Source of the DNA: Ceratotherium simum simum
Taxonomy: Eukaryota > Chordata > Mammalia > Perissodactyla > Rhinocerotidae
Direction of reading: 5' to 3'
DNA length: 64,000 bases
NCBI RefSeq assembly: GCF_000283155.1
Contig: NW_004454225.1
Coordinates: forward strand, 3,365,451 to 3,429,450
Below are positions 47,901 to 62,900 of the stretch, piece after piece. Numbering within the stretch: position 1 is the stretch's first letter; every line of letters starts with the position of its first letter. The notes beneath the pieces were generated by a model. The model was not told where the DNA came from, searched no databases, and worked only from the letters and a program-made list of their open reading frames with translations. The position numbers were made by a program, and so were the translations under genes.

Positions 47901-50900
47901 CTCTCTAGGCTTTCCAGGCAGGTGGCCTCTGCTTCAAGTTCTCCCTCTGTGAAATGGGGGAGGAAAAAAAGCAGTGTTATGATTTTAGAACAGGCAGACT
48001 CTTTTAGATAGATCCACACTGAAGATGGTCTTTAACCAGCTCTATTGAGGTATAATGTATATGTGATAGAATACTCCTATTTTACGGTATCATACAGTCA
48101 TGTTGGTATCATACAGTCATGTCGTACAGTACGATGAGTTTTAACAAATGTATACACTTATGTAACCGTCACCCACAAAGCTACTTTGTACACCTTTGCA
48201 GGAAGTTCACACACCCCTCTCCAGCCTCAGACAACTTCTGATCTGCTTTCTGTCACTTTAGATTAGTTTTGCCTGTTGTAGAATTACATAGAAACAGAAT
48301 TGTGTGGTGTGTTTCTTTTGTGATAGAGCTCTGTTTTCAAAGCAGAGCTCATCCACCTTTGCTCCTGGGACGTGTTCCTTTCCCAGGCGGCAAGAGAGTT
48401 AGTGCACCAGTGTTTGAGTAGCGGTTGGAGAGGTGTGGACTTAGTTCCCTCCTGGCTTCATTTCCGTCTGACTTAATGATCTTGAATTTAAATCTCACAA
48501 TCTGTTTCCCAATATATATGAGTAAAATGCTGTAAAAACCCATGCAGTATTCATTCCAGTCTCGTGGCCCTGTTTTAAAGGTCAAAGATGAGCCGGACTC
48601 TCCTCCCGTAGCCTTGGGCATGGTGGACCGCTCTCGAATTCTGCTGTGTGTCCTCACCTTCCTGTGCCTCTCCTTTAACCCCCTGACTGCCCTGCTGCAA
48701 TGGGGAGGGGCCCACGACTCTGACCAGCACCCGTACTCAGGCTCTGGCCGTAGCATACTGTCACTTGAGTCAGGTATGTGGAGGGGCCCTCATGCCACCT
48801 GGGCGTGGGTGGACTGCTATGGCAAGAGAAGGGCCCTGTGTGCAAATCGCTCGGCTTGTCCACCACGTCCCAAACGGCTTTTGTAGTGGGCTCCCACCTG
48901 CTGGCATCTGACAGGGACTGGCATAAGTTGCATTTTGGAAGTAACAGGGCAAACCCAGGTTCAGTCAAAAAAGGCAAAACAATCAGGAACCCGCACTGCT
49001 GTAATTATGGGGGTGGGGCGGGGGAATGGGAGGTGTACCCATTTGAAGGAGGATGTGGTGTTTTTTGCCTGAGTCAGGAAACCAATGGCCTAACCCTCCT
49101 TGGCTAACAAAGATTTTTTTGGCACTCGGCTCCATAGTGACAAGGGCTGCAGGTTCCTATTTAGGCTATAGTATTGTCCCAGATTTGCCTGTATGGTGCA
49201 TTATTCCTATCCTAAGCACTTAGACATTGTTACTAAATGAAGCAATCTTGTTATCTGCCCTTTCTTCTGAAAATGAGGTAGAAGGCTCTTTCCTGACACA
49301 ATGATGGGGTCAGTCAGGTACCCTGCAATCTCCCAGGGCTGCTCCAGGAGGCCCTTCTTCACAGGCTCAGCTGAGATGCTGCTCTTTAGGTTCTGGGGGC
49401 TGGTTTGACTGGATGATGCCAACACTCCTCTTATGGCTGGTAAATGGTGTGATTGTCCTGAGCGTCTTTGTGAAGCTGCTGGTCCACGGGGAGCCAGTGA
49501 TCCAGCCGCATTCGCGCTCCTCAGTCACCTTCTGGAGGCACCGGAAGCAGGCAGACCTGGACCTCGCCAGGGTAAGTTCTGCTGTCTGCCTTTCCCCTTC
49601 CTCCCACAGGTTCAGCCAATAACTCAGCAACTTATATTGAATACCCCAGTGTATAGTCCTGTGGTAGGTGCTTATGGGGGCGAGAGGAGGAAGGGACCCT
49701 GCCCCTAACAGTCACAGGGCAGCGGAGCAGAGGGCACCTATGTGTAAATAATTCCATGGACATGAGATGACCTGTAGTCTGTAGTATGACAGAGGAAGAA
49801 TAAAGTGCTGTAGGAGTTTGGGGCAGAAGAGCCGAGTTCTAGCTGAGGGCATCTGGGGCTTGAGCAGAGCAGTCAAGAGCAGGAAGGACCTTCCAGGTGG
49901 AGAAGAAGGCATGAATAGACGGGATATTTGGGGACCAGCAAGTGGATGGATATGTCTGGACTGTAGGATATGCCAGGGAAAGGTGAGGGCTAAGGCTGGC
50001 AGCGTAGCTAGGGCCCAAATTGGAGATGTCTTTGACTAGTGACTGATTTGGGGCTTTTTTCCCAATTCTCTGGAGAACCAGGAAGGTTTTTGAGCAGGAA
50101 AATTAGCTGAAAGTTTTCTTTTGAAGTCAAAAAAGGAGAGGTTATGGGAACGATTCTGAGGCAACTCACAACATGGAAGAGTTAAACATCCACGTTTCAG
50201 TAGGAACAAGAACCAGAACACTCCTCAGCAGCAGTAAATCATGGGCCTGCTCACCCCTCCTGCAAGCTGCAGTGTCCACAAGAGAGAATCTGATTGACCA
50301 GCCTGGATTGGTCAGTCATGCCGGGGACTGTGGAATATAGATGTGGTTGTTGGGGGCCTACCCCGTGAAGCGGGACTATTCCCAGACAAAAGTATCCCAA
50401 GATGTATAATGTAAATCCTGGAGGCAGGTTCAGGTCTATTTTTTGATTGTTGCTCTGGCAGCTGTGTGAAGGATGAGTTGGAGGAGGGAGACATGAAATG
50501 CACAGAAGCAAGTTAGGGGGCTCTTAGAATAGGCCAGGTGAGAGATGGCAAGGACCTGGAATTGAAAGGAAAGGCATGAATTCAGGAAATATTTGAAAAG
50601 TAAAATGGAAGGAAAGTGACAGTGACATTGACTCAAAGATGGGGGAGGCTAGAAGATGTGGTGGCCTCTGTCCAAGCCATGTTGCTTGGAAGTGCTGTGA
50701 GAGGGTCCTGCACAGTCGGAAGTAACCAGAGGCAGGCCATGGGGGCTGAGACGGATCGGGACCAGAGTGTGTTGGACACTGTGCATCTGCTGGGAGAGTT
50801 GGATTGGTGAGTTGGAAGAAGCAAGAGCAAAGCCTGAGCCTTGGGAACAGCCAAGCTTCATGGGAAAGTCAGGGAAGAGGAGCTAGGGGACACAGAGAAA

Positions 50901-53900
50901 GGCCCACCTCCTCTGGAATCTGTAAATACAAGTGCTTCTCCTGGCTGGAAAAACACCACCACCACCTTAGAGATTGTCACTCTCAGAGCATTGTCATCCA
51001 CTTTCCCCTTGTAATGATCCGCTTTCCTGTAATGATGCAGGAAGGAAAGCACAGGTACCATACCCACTGCGTGACGGAGAGGAGTGTTTACTTCCGTTTC
51101 CCAAGACTGTGTAGCCTGAGTCTTCTAGCCCCCTTAATGAGAGAAACAGAGAGAAAGAAGTCTTCAGTACAGGGCATAGACTCTCTATTAGACCCCCTCA
51201 GGTTGGCAAAAAGTAGTTCATCCAGATCCTAGGGTAATTTAGCTGTGTGTATTTGCCTAAAACTGGTTCTGAAACTTGAGCGGGCGTCGCAGTCACCTGG
51301 AGGCCCCAATCCCAGAGGTTCTGATTCAGTAGGTGGGGGAGCGGGGAGCAGGCTCCAAGCATTTGCATTTCTAACAAGATCCCAGGGGCTGATGCTGCTC
51401 GTCTCCAGGAACCACACTTTGAGAACCTAAAAGCCTAAAAGATCACATAGTTCATCTAAATCCATGTTATCATCTTATGTATAAAAGCTACTGTGGGAAA
51501 CTCTGAATAGTATTTGCTCAAAGATAGAACACAGTACAATCCCAATTTAGTAAAAGGGCTGGAAGGAAATATATCAAAATGTCAGCAGTCATTCTTTCTG
51601 GAGGATAAGATTGCAGGTGATTTCTCTCTACTTTTTTGTAGCTTTCTGAATTTTCCTAGATTTTCTTCAGTGAGCATCTAACAATCTGGGGCATGAAGAA
51701 AGAGTAAAAGTTTTTATTAATGCAAAACAAAAGGGCCACAGCAAGGCCAGTGAGCATCACACCTTCTTGCTACTTTCTAGGGGGATTTTGCGGCTGCCGC
51801 CGCCAACCTACAAACCTGCCTGTCAGTGTTGGGCCGTGCACTGCCCACCTCCCGCCTGGACCTGGCCTGCAGCCTCTCCTGGAATGTGATCCGCTACAGC
51901 CTGCAGAAGCTGCGCCTGGTGCGCTGGCTGCTCAAGAAGGTCTTCCAGCACCGGCGGGCCACCCCGGCCACCGCAGCAGGCTTCGAGGATGAAGCCAAGA
52001 CCAGCGCCCGGGACGCAGCCCTGGCCTATCACAGGCTGCACCAGCTGCACATCACAGGTGAGGGGTGGCCCTCACTGCCTGGCTTGCCTCAAGGGGCCCT
52101 GTGCCAGCTCTCTACCCGGGCTGGGTTTACCAGTTTCTGCCCTGGTTGAAGCCCCTTGAACATTGCTTTTAGAATGGTTAGACAAACCTTCCACCTGCAT
52201 CCATAGCTGTAAAGATGGCTCGTTACTTTAGTTCATCAATTAAGATGCAGGTTTTTTCATAGGAATAGCTCTACACTTGGGCTGTGTACTCTACACAATG
52301 GCATATCATGGTTGAGTTGGCAGTGTTTTTTCCTTAATGGTACTTAAATTAATGGTGAAACAAAATTGATGGCATCTTAGGTTCAATGAAATATGATCAT
52401 TTATTTCTTTCAACAAATTCCTGCTCTAATAGAGAAGCAGACAGGTCAGCAAGTGAATTAAAGTCCAGTGTGGTAGAGGTAGCAGAAGGATTAGGCTTCA
52501 GTTGGGAGGGAGGGGTACTTGTCAGGGAGGGTTTCAGGAAAGGCTTTCTGGAAAGTCTTGGCTTTGCATGGAAGGATGCATCAAGTTCACCAGCTCTGCA
52601 GAAGGGGATGTGCCTTCCAGATAGAGGGATGTTCCCAAGGAGGAGCCCCACCTGGGGTGGCTCCTGAGAAGAGTGCTTCAGTAGTCCTGGAGTGAGTTGT
52701 GCAAGGGGAGGGTGATGGAAGGAGGGCAGTGAAAGGCATTCAGAAAATGATGACATCGTCAGATTTGTGCTTCTGGAGTTTAGAAGGTTCACTCTAATGG
52801 CAGGTAGAGAATGGACTGAGAGGATTCAGGCCAGCATCGGGAGGCCCAATAGGAGCTAATGCAGGTGGAGAGGAGAGATGACATGAGGACGGACAGAGAG
52901 AAAATGGAAGGTGGGATTGACAGGACTCGAGAATCACTGGATATGGAGGGTGAGGAGAGGACCAGCTGCGGTGGTTCCTAGGTTTCTTGCTTGGGAGTTT
53001 GAGTGAACAGTGTTGCCACCAAGAAAGGTGAGGGAAACAAGAGGAAGAGCAATTTTCCAGGGCGAAGAGGAGGAGTTCCCTTTGGGACACTTGCCTGTGA
53101 GACATCGAGGGGAAATATTCAGTGGGCAGGTGGACATGCTGGATCCGCAGTCCAAGACAGGGAGCTGGGTCTTTGGCCTACGGGTGAAAACCTTGGGAGC
53201 TGATGAGGGTGCTTGTGAAAGTGGACCCTTGAGGGCATCTGGAAGTATGCCTACATGTGAAGGGCAGGCCAAGGACAGGGAGTTGCGGGGAGCCTGCCCG
53301 AGAGAGGGCAGGAGAAGCCGAGAGGCTTGGTGTGGGAGGAGCAAAGTCAGGGAGGGTTTGAGAAGGGAGGTTGCTGCTGCAATGACTGATCAGATGAGGG
53401 CCAGAAAGCAACAGTGGGCAGTGGTAACAGGAAGGTGGTGAGGGAGCTTCCAGCCCCAGGGGTGGAGGAGTGAATGGGAGACGAGACAGTGGGGCCAGCT
53501 GTATGGTTTTAGCACCTGAGATCATGGTAGAGTCTAGCAGAGGGTCCCTATCTGCAGATCTTCCCCACTTTTCTCTTCTCTGCCCCTCAGTATGCCCTTG
53601 GGGGATGGAGCTCATTCTATCCTAGGTCTCCGATGAGGAAGCTGCGTCCTCCTAATTGTCCAGTTCTGGAGAATTCCAGCTGGGACAGTGCATGTCAGTC
53701 ATTCCGTGAGCACTCTGTGGGCCAGGCCCTGTGCAAGGCACTGAGGGGACAGAGGTGACTGAAGCATGGCTCCCACACTGCCCTCCACCCTCCCTCCCCC
53801 AAAGGAGAAAGTTCAGTGGTGCCTCCTGGGGGAGACTGACACCTGTCATCTGTGCAGAGTGAAGTACAGAGGCTGAGGTCTCCTTACTCTAATAAAAAGA

Positions 53901-56900
53901 CCAGGGGGGGCAGGGTGCCCCAGTGGGAAGCATGCAGGGCTGGGTGAGGTTGAGACGCCTGGCTTGGCCACCACCTGGACCTTTGAAATGGGGCGACCCT
54001 TGAGGCTCAGCCTCTCCCTCAGCAAAGTGAGGAGACCGCTTGCCCCGGCTACCTCCCGGCCCTGTAGTGAGGACCAAAGCAAGTGACAATGTGAAAGCCT
54101 CAGAGCCTTGATGGGCCCTCGTGCCTGTGCAAGGGCACTTTGGCCCCTGACTTCAGGGTCACCCCAGATGAGCTGTGCAGCCCTCGTGCAGGAAGGTGTA
54201 GTAAGCCTTTCGTGGCTGTCCACCTGCTAACCCAAGATGTATCTGCCGTCATTGCTCGGTTTTGTGTTACCTCCCCCCTCGAAAGGGTGTGTGCTTATAT
54301 ATCGTGGGGTCTGTTTAAATGAAAACGAAGTCAAATCAAGTTATTTTTAAATTTTTCATTACCTCTCTTGCAACGTTTGGAGACTCAGGACTGTATCAGC
54401 AGAACGTGGCTGTGCTGTTGACACTGTTTTGGAAAATGTTGCAGTGCAGGCCTCTGAGTTCCGTACAATGACCTGCAATCATAACCACTCCTGTTTTTAC
54501 AGAGCTGTGTGTCCTGATGTGCATTTTCTCTTGTCCTCAACAACCTGGGAGGTAGAAAGAAATACTAAGTTGCAGGGCCTGGCATCCTATCCAGGGCTGT
54601 CTGATCAGAGTTCACGTCCTTTCTCCTTTGATTCTGCTGTTGCTCTGATTGTGCTAGAGGAAGCAGGAAAAAGCTGAGTTTGGGGCATCTGTCAACATTA
54701 GTGTCTTTTTCTGCCCTCCATAGGGAAGATTCCTGCGGGATCTGCCTGTTCAGATGTACACGTGGCTTTGTGCGCTGTGAACCTGGCTGAATGCGCAGAG
54801 GAAAAAATCCCGCCAAGCATGCTGGTTGAGATCCATCTGACTGCTGCCATGGGGCTCAAGACCCGATGCGGAGGCAAGCTGGGCTTCCTGGCGGTGAGTT
54901 CCCTTCTGCAAACCTTCTCTGAGTGCCTTCCCCAGCCAGGAGCTAAGATGCAAATATAGGTGTGGGCCCTGCCCTCCAGTGCTAATCACCTAGAGGGGTA
55001 GACATTTATTCAATGAGTCATTCTACAGATACTTCCAGCAGTGAACAAAACAGACCAGAATTCTCCCCCGTGGCCCTTACCAGCATAGGCTGGACATTTT
55101 GGTGCCCTGAGGTAAGAAGTTTGATTCGTTGATATAGAGTGACCCATATTCGGGGTTAATACGTGACTTTTCTGCTCTTCAAGTGGTCATAAAAATTCTT
55201 GGAATTTTCTGGTTGTGTTTCCTGGTTCTTTTATTCACTCAAAAGATATTTATTGGGTTGTGTCGATCACAGCACTATGGATCAAGAAATGGAAAACAGT
55301 GCATGTCTGCAAGGAGCTCAGGTCAAACCTGATGAGGGGAATTGTGGTTAACAGTCTCCTCCAAGGTGCCTGGTATGGAGCCAATCTTGGGAATTCGCAA
55401 TTGGATAATTCACAGTCCTGTTATCAGCTAGTTCACAGCATCTGCTGACTCGGGCTTTCTCTTGCTCCAGCAGAAACTTCAGGCATATTTTATTCAGTGC
55501 CCACTTTGGGTGGGATGCTGAGTACATCAGCTGTGTTCAGAACAGAGTGATCACGTCTCCGTTTGTTTCCGTATCTCAGTAACAGCACTGAGGAGCTGAC
55601 AATGATCAGGAATGTGCCTTATGGTCACACTGACGTTTCTTGAAGTGTATCACAGTAGTCTAGGTGACAGAGGGCGTGGGAAAGCCCAGTGTACTTTCCA
55701 TGTTTCGACCCTGTTTCCGTGACCCTAGATAAGATGTTCATTCAGCAAACATTACTGAGTCCCTGCTCTGGGCCAGGCACTTCCTGGAGTGGAAATACAG
55801 CTATGAGCAGGACACGTGCCCTGTCCTCGGGGAGCATACAGTCTGGCAGGGCATCCAGACAATGACCAGGCCTTCAGGACAGCGGGATAAGTGCAAGGGT
55901 GGGGTTGATCCAGCTGCCTGGAGGGCACCCTGGACTCTGACCCCAGCTTAGGGAACGTCACGGGGGCTTTCTGGGCAAAGGGAATGTAGGCTGAGAGCAG
56001 TAGGCGTTGGCCAGGCTGCCGTCCTCTTCCATTTATTTGTCCTAGTGCTCTGGGCTTATGTCATCACACTTGTAACTTCTCTGCCCGCCGAAAGTATTTT
56101 GAAGACGTTAATTTTATCAAAATACAACATACATACAGAAAAATGCACACATTTCAACTTATAAGCTTGATGAATTCTAACAAAGCGAACTCACACGTAT
56201 AACCATCACCCAGATCAAGAAGTAGAACATTCCCCTTGCCCCAGAAGCCTTCTGCAGGCCTTCTCCACTCACCCTGCCCCAACAGAGGCATTATTCTGAA
56301 GTCTGTCCCATAGTTTAATCTGCCTGTTGTTGTTCCTGTAAACTTGATACTAAAGTACAGTATGATGTAGAAAAGGACACAATTTGTAAATACACAGTTC
56401 AGTGACTTCACAAAGTGAACACGCCCATATAACCAGCAGACAGATCAAGAAACAGAATAGAACCGAGACCCCAGAAGCCTCCCTGGACCCCTTGGAGTCA
56501 GCAAACTGCCCCTCCCCCAAGTCCTCTAGCAGGGTAACCGCCACCCATCACCTCAGAAGTTTTGCCTCTATTGAGGCTTTATATAAGGAGAGTGGTACAG
56601 TATGTACCATATGTGTCTAGCTGCTTTCACTCAGTGTCATGTGTAAAATTCACTTATGTTGTTGTGTGTAGTTACAGATTGTTCATTCTCATTGCTTTAT
56701 AGTATTCCATTGTATGACTAGACTCTCGTAGGTGGACTTTGGAGTTGTTTCCTGGTTTTGGTTATGATGAATAGTGCTGCTGTGAATGTCCTTGTTCATC
56801 TGTCGGTGAACATGTGACTGCATTTCTGGGAGTAGCATGGTCAGAGGTTCAGCTGTAGTAGACACTGCCTAACAGTTTGCTAAAGTGATTGTACTAGTTT

Positions 56901-59900
56901 CCACTCCCCCAGTGGTGTAGAAGAGTTCCAGTTGTTCTGCATCCTCACCAAACACTTGAAAGTGTCCATTTTGGTTTTCCAGCCCTTCTGGTGGTATCTC
57001 CTTGTAGTTTTCACTTGCATTTCCCAGGTGATGAATGATGTTGAACACCTTTTCATTGGTCATTTGGATAGCTGATTGGCTATTTGGATAGTCTCTTTTG
57101 TGGAAACCCTGTTCAAGTCTTTTACCTATTTTTCATTTGGGCTGTCTGTCTTTTTATTGATTCAAGGAGTTCTTTACTCTGGCTGTGATCCTTTGTTGGA
57201 TATTGGCTTTGCATATATCTTCTCCCACTCTGTGGCTTGCCTGTTCTCTCTCTTAATGGTTCGATTGACGAGGACAAGTTCTTTTTTTTTTTTTTAATTA
57301 TCTTTTAATTTTTTTTTTAATTTATTTATTTTTTCCCCCAAAGCCCCAGTAGATAGTTGTATGTCATAGCTGCACATCCTTCTAGTTGCTGTATGTGGGA
57401 CACAGCCTCAGCATAGCCGGAGAAGTGGTGCATTGGTGTGCGCCCGGGATCCGAACCCGGGCCGCCAGCAGCGGAGCGCGCGCACTTAACCGCTAAGCCA
57501 CGGGGCCGGCCCTGGGACAAGTTCTTAATGTTCATGAAATCCAGATAATTAGTCTTTTCCTTTATAGCTAGATATTTTATGTCCTATTTGTTAAATCTTG
57601 ACCCTACTTCAAAGTCATGAAGATATTCTCCTATGTTATCTGCTAGATACTTTATTTTTTGTTTTTCAGACATAGGTCCATAATCCACCTGGAATTGATT
57701 TTTGTATGAGTTGGGGGTAGGGGTGTGAGATCTACTTTTTTTCCACGCAGATATCTCCCTGCCCCAGAATCATGAAAATGACTGTCCTTTCTGCACTGCA
57801 CCGAGTGGCACCTTTTTTATACATCAAGTGTCCATGTATGATGAATCTGCTCTGGACGCTCTAGTCTGCTCCAGTGCACCAACACCACACACCCCTATGG
57901 CCAAGTCTTATAATAGGCATCAATATTTGGAAGTGTCAATTCTCTGGCTTCAGTGATTAGGTTTTGCTCTTTACTTTCCCATATAAATTTTAGGATCATC
58001 TTGTCATCCCAAAAATCCCACTGGGGTTTCGGTTGTCCTTATTGCTGAGATGGAGCTGCCCTTTAAAGAGAATTAGAGAGCCCATTTGAGGAAGTCGTGT
58101 GTGGCAGCTGAGGATGGGGAAAATGGTTCCCTAAATGAGCCCCCCTAGGAAACGTTTGGTATGCCTAACAAGCAGTGAATAGTTTGATGTGTATTTCCTC
58201 AGAATTTTCTTCCTTGCAGGTACTAACATATATGCATTAGAATTTATTTAATGTGATGGTACCAGAAACTCTATTTGCCACTTGCTTTTTTCAACTACAC
58301 CATAAGTCTTGGGCCTCTTTCTTGGTCACCTCATCGTTCCACAGAGGTACTTGGTGCTCCCGCACGTTGATTGAGCCAGTTTGCTGCTGATGGACGTTTG
58401 GGTTGTTTCCAGTATTTGCGGTTACAAACAGTGCTGCAGGAAGCGCCCTCCCACACTGTCCTCACCCCCTGGTACAAGGACCTCTTGAGGTTAAATCTCT
58501 AGAGGTAGTGATGTGGAGTCAAAAGGCATCAATATTTGGAACATTAATGGTATTGCCAAATTTGTATTTTCAGTAAGGTAGGAAAAAGAGAGGAAAGTAA
58601 CTGCCCCTCTCATCTGTTTGCTTCTCTTGGGAGGGGATAGATTAAGAGACTCAGACAATACTTTCTTAAAGAGAAAGAAGCTTTGAATGTGGTGGAATAT
58701 ATTTAGTTAGCAAACGAGTCAGGCTTCGGGGGCATGTAGAGGGCTGGCCTCTGTGAACATGGTTTAGACCAGAGGTTCCCAATCTTTCGTGGTTCGTGGC
58801 ACCCTTTGTATCTCAGTAATTTTTTCATGGTTTCCCTGGGCTAAAATAAATGCCTAACAGTTCTGTTAGGTAATTAGTTAGTACAAACATCTTAATAGAT
58901 ATTTATGTCTTAACAGCTTAGTAGGTATTTGAAAAAAATAACACAGAAATGAAGAAGAAATAATATTTTTATTTTATTCTTAATAACCATAGTTATGTCA
59001 ATTTTCACACAGCACTTGCTTTTTATTACAACAACCTTTGAAAACTCAGCTGCACAAAGATAGGACACCATCCAAAGGAGGGTCCTGCAGTCTCACACTG
59101 AGACTGAACTACCTCCATCTAGTAGTTTCCATGGTGTCCAACTCATGTTGAGCATTGCTGTGTTTACCTCAAAAATGTAAAGTATCCAGTAACACCCCTT
59201 CGAGTTCATTGGGGTGCCCTGGCACGCAATTTAAGATCCATAGGGTCAGATGGGTGTGGGAGGACACAGCCTGGAGTTGGGACTGGCCCAGGGGACCTGG
59301 CCCTCAGGATCTAAGCAGTTCTGAGTCTCTGGCCACAGCCGCTCAATTTGGCCGTTAGCAGATAAGTTATAGGGGAGGGGGCTCCTAGGCCCCAGTTTGG
59401 GTGAATTCTGGTGTCTGTAAAATTTTGGAAAATTATCATAGGCTAATAATGCCAAGAAAATTAAAAGAACAACAGAAGTTATTTTCTCACTTTCGCTTCT
59501 AGAAGCCATAGTATGGATGACTCTCCCAGGATTTATATTTCTTATTAATTCAAACTACTAAAGCTCCCCGTCCCACTGAGATTTGTTATAACTAAGGTTT
59601 TTCTTTTCTTTTTTAAGAATTAAGCTTAAAAATATATTTTAACTTAATGACTTTCTCAATGGCTTCTCTGGTTTCCTCTTGCAATACCACCTAACTGGGC
59701 TTTGTTTCTGCTTCTGTTGGTGATGTTTGGGCCCTTCTAAGGGACCAGTGGTCCTCGGTTTCCCCTGCAACAGCCATCAGGCTCCTTGGCTTATCAGGCA
59801 CGTACTCTCGGGAGTGAGTTGGGGGCAACTGTTAGGAGCTTCTCAGACTTCAGAGGGCCTGGAATTGCTACCACCCCACCCCCAACCTCCGTCCCGTTCA

Positions 59901-62900
59901 GGCTCCTCAGCTGCTGTTCTCCAACCATCGCAGTTACAAGCTCAGATTCAGCGAGTGCTTTGTTCAGGGTCAGGAGAAGGTCATGGGATCCTCTACATTT
60001 GCTCTCCAGTACCCTTTTTCAAATATAGTGCTCAGCAAAGAGGAGGGAAGGCCACTAGTGCCTCTGGCCCTGTGATTAGAGATTGAAGTGAAATGCCCCA
60101 CCTGGTCCTCTAAGTGCTGTGATAATGTTAGTGTGTCTGTAGAGCAGTTTGGCCAGGTCATTTTCTCTCGGATTCAGGCAGCTGTCTCTTGATTCCCCCG
60201 GAGAGAGGCAGTCTTCTTGGTCTGTCTTCCTTGAGTGGTGCTTTGGCGGTGCTATTTCTGACCCTGGCATTCAAGTCTTCGGAAGCCGTTACATTAGCTG
60301 ATGGCTACTTAGAGGCCAGTAAAGGTCAAAACCATCAGACTGAACCAGACAAGGAGACAGCAGCCCTCACTGTGGAGGCAAGGGCTGAAGTGTGAAGGTG
60401 GAGGTCCACGGGCTTGGCCCACCAGCCCCTCCTCTGGGCTCCCTGAGTTCCCTGCATCTTGTGTTTCTCCCTCTCTCCCATCCTTCTCTGCTAAGCTCCT
60501 CATTCAGACTGGCCTGTATTGAGTGGGTTTATGGGTTGCAAATCATGGGTTTTAGAATAAAGATACCCTCACTCAAACAATGATGGAATTTATGAAAACA
60601 TGGAGAGATGGCATTGTCCCTGCAATTCTTGTTCCTGGGATCCTGCAGTGATGTTATCCTGGGAGACTGGGGCACTGATTCTTTGAACTGTCCAGCAAGG
60701 AGGCTTTCAAAGTCTTTCTTGGCCCTTCCTCGCAGGCCAGTGTTCACATCAAGGACTTATCCAGGGATGGTGTGGGGGTCTCTTCAGGGGGCTGGACAAA
60801 GCCCTTGCAGGGCCAGCCTTGGTGGGAAGGGCATCACGTACACACATGCACAGGTACGCCTGTGTGGGTCCTGGAGGGGCCTCAGGGCTGCCACGTTACT
60901 TTCTAGTGAACAACAGTGGTGAATAACAGTTACTGACCACTTGCTGTGTGCTTGTTCTAAACTCTTTATACTCAGAGGTAAAAGAGATGAAAAATTAGTC
61001 AAAGCACAATACAGTTTGGCCTGAAAATACCCTAAAAGATATGTAATTAAAATGACAGATGAGAAAAAGTCTCAGGATCCAGGATGCTGCCTGGTTTGGA
61101 CACCATGGCCCTCATGGGGCTGAGGGTGGAAATGCAGCTGCGAGGCCTCAGAGACCCCCTCCTCAGCTCTGTAGGTTGAATGCCAGCAGGGCCGAGAACA
61201 AGATTCCAGTAGAGTTAGGCAGACCCAGCAGGACAGGATGCGGCAGGGGTCCCAAGGATACCTTGAGGCCCTGCCCCCACTCCTGTTGGGGTTTATACCT
61301 GCTCATCAAGCCTGGCAGGCTCCACCAGAGCCACTTGCCCTAGTTTCAGTGGTGGCATTTACTTCTGGGTACGTGAGGGTCCCAGCCCTCCTGTTGCTCT
61401 TTCCCCAGCCTGCCTCTGCCGTGGTGGTGCTTTCTGATGGCCCCATGATGGCTGCAGCCAGCATTCTGCCACCCTGGTGTCACCCATGGATCTTGTCCTT
61501 CCGCAGAGCTACTTCCTCAGTCGAGCCCAGAGCCTGTGTGGCCCTGAGCGCAGTGCTGTACCTGACTCACTGCGCTGGCTCTGCCACCCCCTGGGCCAGA
61601 AGTTTTTCATGGAGCGGAGCTGGTCGGTGAAGTCAGCTGCCAAGGAGAGTCTGTACTGTTCCCAGAGGAACCCAGGTGAGAACATCTTTGCAGCTGTTGG
61701 GAATTGGGGAAAGCCACCAGTGCTGCGGGGTGACCACACTCCAGCCGCGGAGAGACACAGGATATCTCAGCCTTATTTTCCCTGAAGCTCAGGGAGGTCA
61801 GGAGCCTGGTCAGCAGCTAAGCGGGGTTTGCGGCTCACCTCTCTCTGACATTCAAAGCCTGGGGCCTTACATCAGTCACACCGCCACGCATTACTAAATT
61901 GTGATTGAGCACCAGCTGTATTCTTGCCCTTGTTCTGGGCGCTTTGGAGGAACAAAGATGTGTGGAGTTGCTGTTCGCTGGCCCCGGTCTCCTGGTCCCA
62001 TTGAAAAGTAGATAGAGTACGGAGCAGTTAGGGAACAACAGGCGACAGGCGGTCGTCAAGTGCTCAGAGTGGTGGCAGAGACAGGGCCCCAGGCTTTGGG
62101 AAGAGATGCTGGCTTGCTATCCCTGGTGTTTGACAGTAATTGGAGTCGACTCGCCCGGCCTCGGAACCGTAGAGGCTGGGCGGCTGGCTGAGATTGAAGT
62201 GACCAGTGGCTTTCTGCCTCCTGCATGCTTTTCCCCTCTCTAAACTGGAGTCCGAGGAGAGTGAAGCATGTTCTGCGGTACAGAAGGTGTGGCACACATT
62301 TGGTGGGGGGAGTGTGGCAGACATTTGGTGGAGGTCTTTTCTTTTTAATAACTTTGTTGTACAATATAAGAATGGTGTGCAAAACCAGAAAGTAAGGATG
62401 AAGGCAAAAGCAATCCTAAATCTCCCAACCCCGTCCACCATTGTCTTTGTCTACACCATAGACTGCCACTGGCTCTCTAACCTCTTGCAGGATCTGGTTC
62501 TAGGCCTTGTCACCCAGAATGTGTTCATAAGTGTCCTGCCTCCTTGCCCTTGTCCAGTTGAGGCCCAATCTGCACATGTGAGGGGAGGGAAGGGGCTTGG
62601 TGACGCCCTGCTTTGGGCCTGCCAGGGGCGACTTGTTGGTGACAGTCAGCTATCACAAGCATTGCAAGGCCCCTTGTTTAATCAGCTCAGCCAGACCATC
62701 ACTGACCTCAAGTCTCATGCGAAGGCTCTGGAAAACAGGAGCAGGGTCTTCCTTGTCATGTCAAGGCAGCAGCCACTGCCTTTTTCTCCTCAGCTGGCTG
62801 TCCTCCTGAGCCACAAGGAGAAGAGCAGCCTCTGAGACTTGGGGGAACTTTCCAAGGCTTGTGGCCACCACCTTACAGCTCCCAACCTTGAATGGAAGTA

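Larger units (their letters stand above)
49572..51780 (+). other. SREBF2: SREBF2 intron 9
   Basis: 2.2 kb, mostly a long ancient-repeat copy (49640-50900), a MER5A (51263-51427) and L1-like text (51520-51710). Confidence 0.88.
54894..61506 (+). other. SREBF2: SREBF2 intron 11 (6.6 kb)
   Basis: Largely a long antisense L1 (56090-58050) carrying a SINE, a second L1 piece (58200-58560) and a possible DNA-transposon relic (58767-59250). An L2-type piece lies at 55730-55990. From 59250 to 61500 I recognise nothing. Confidence 0.88.
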
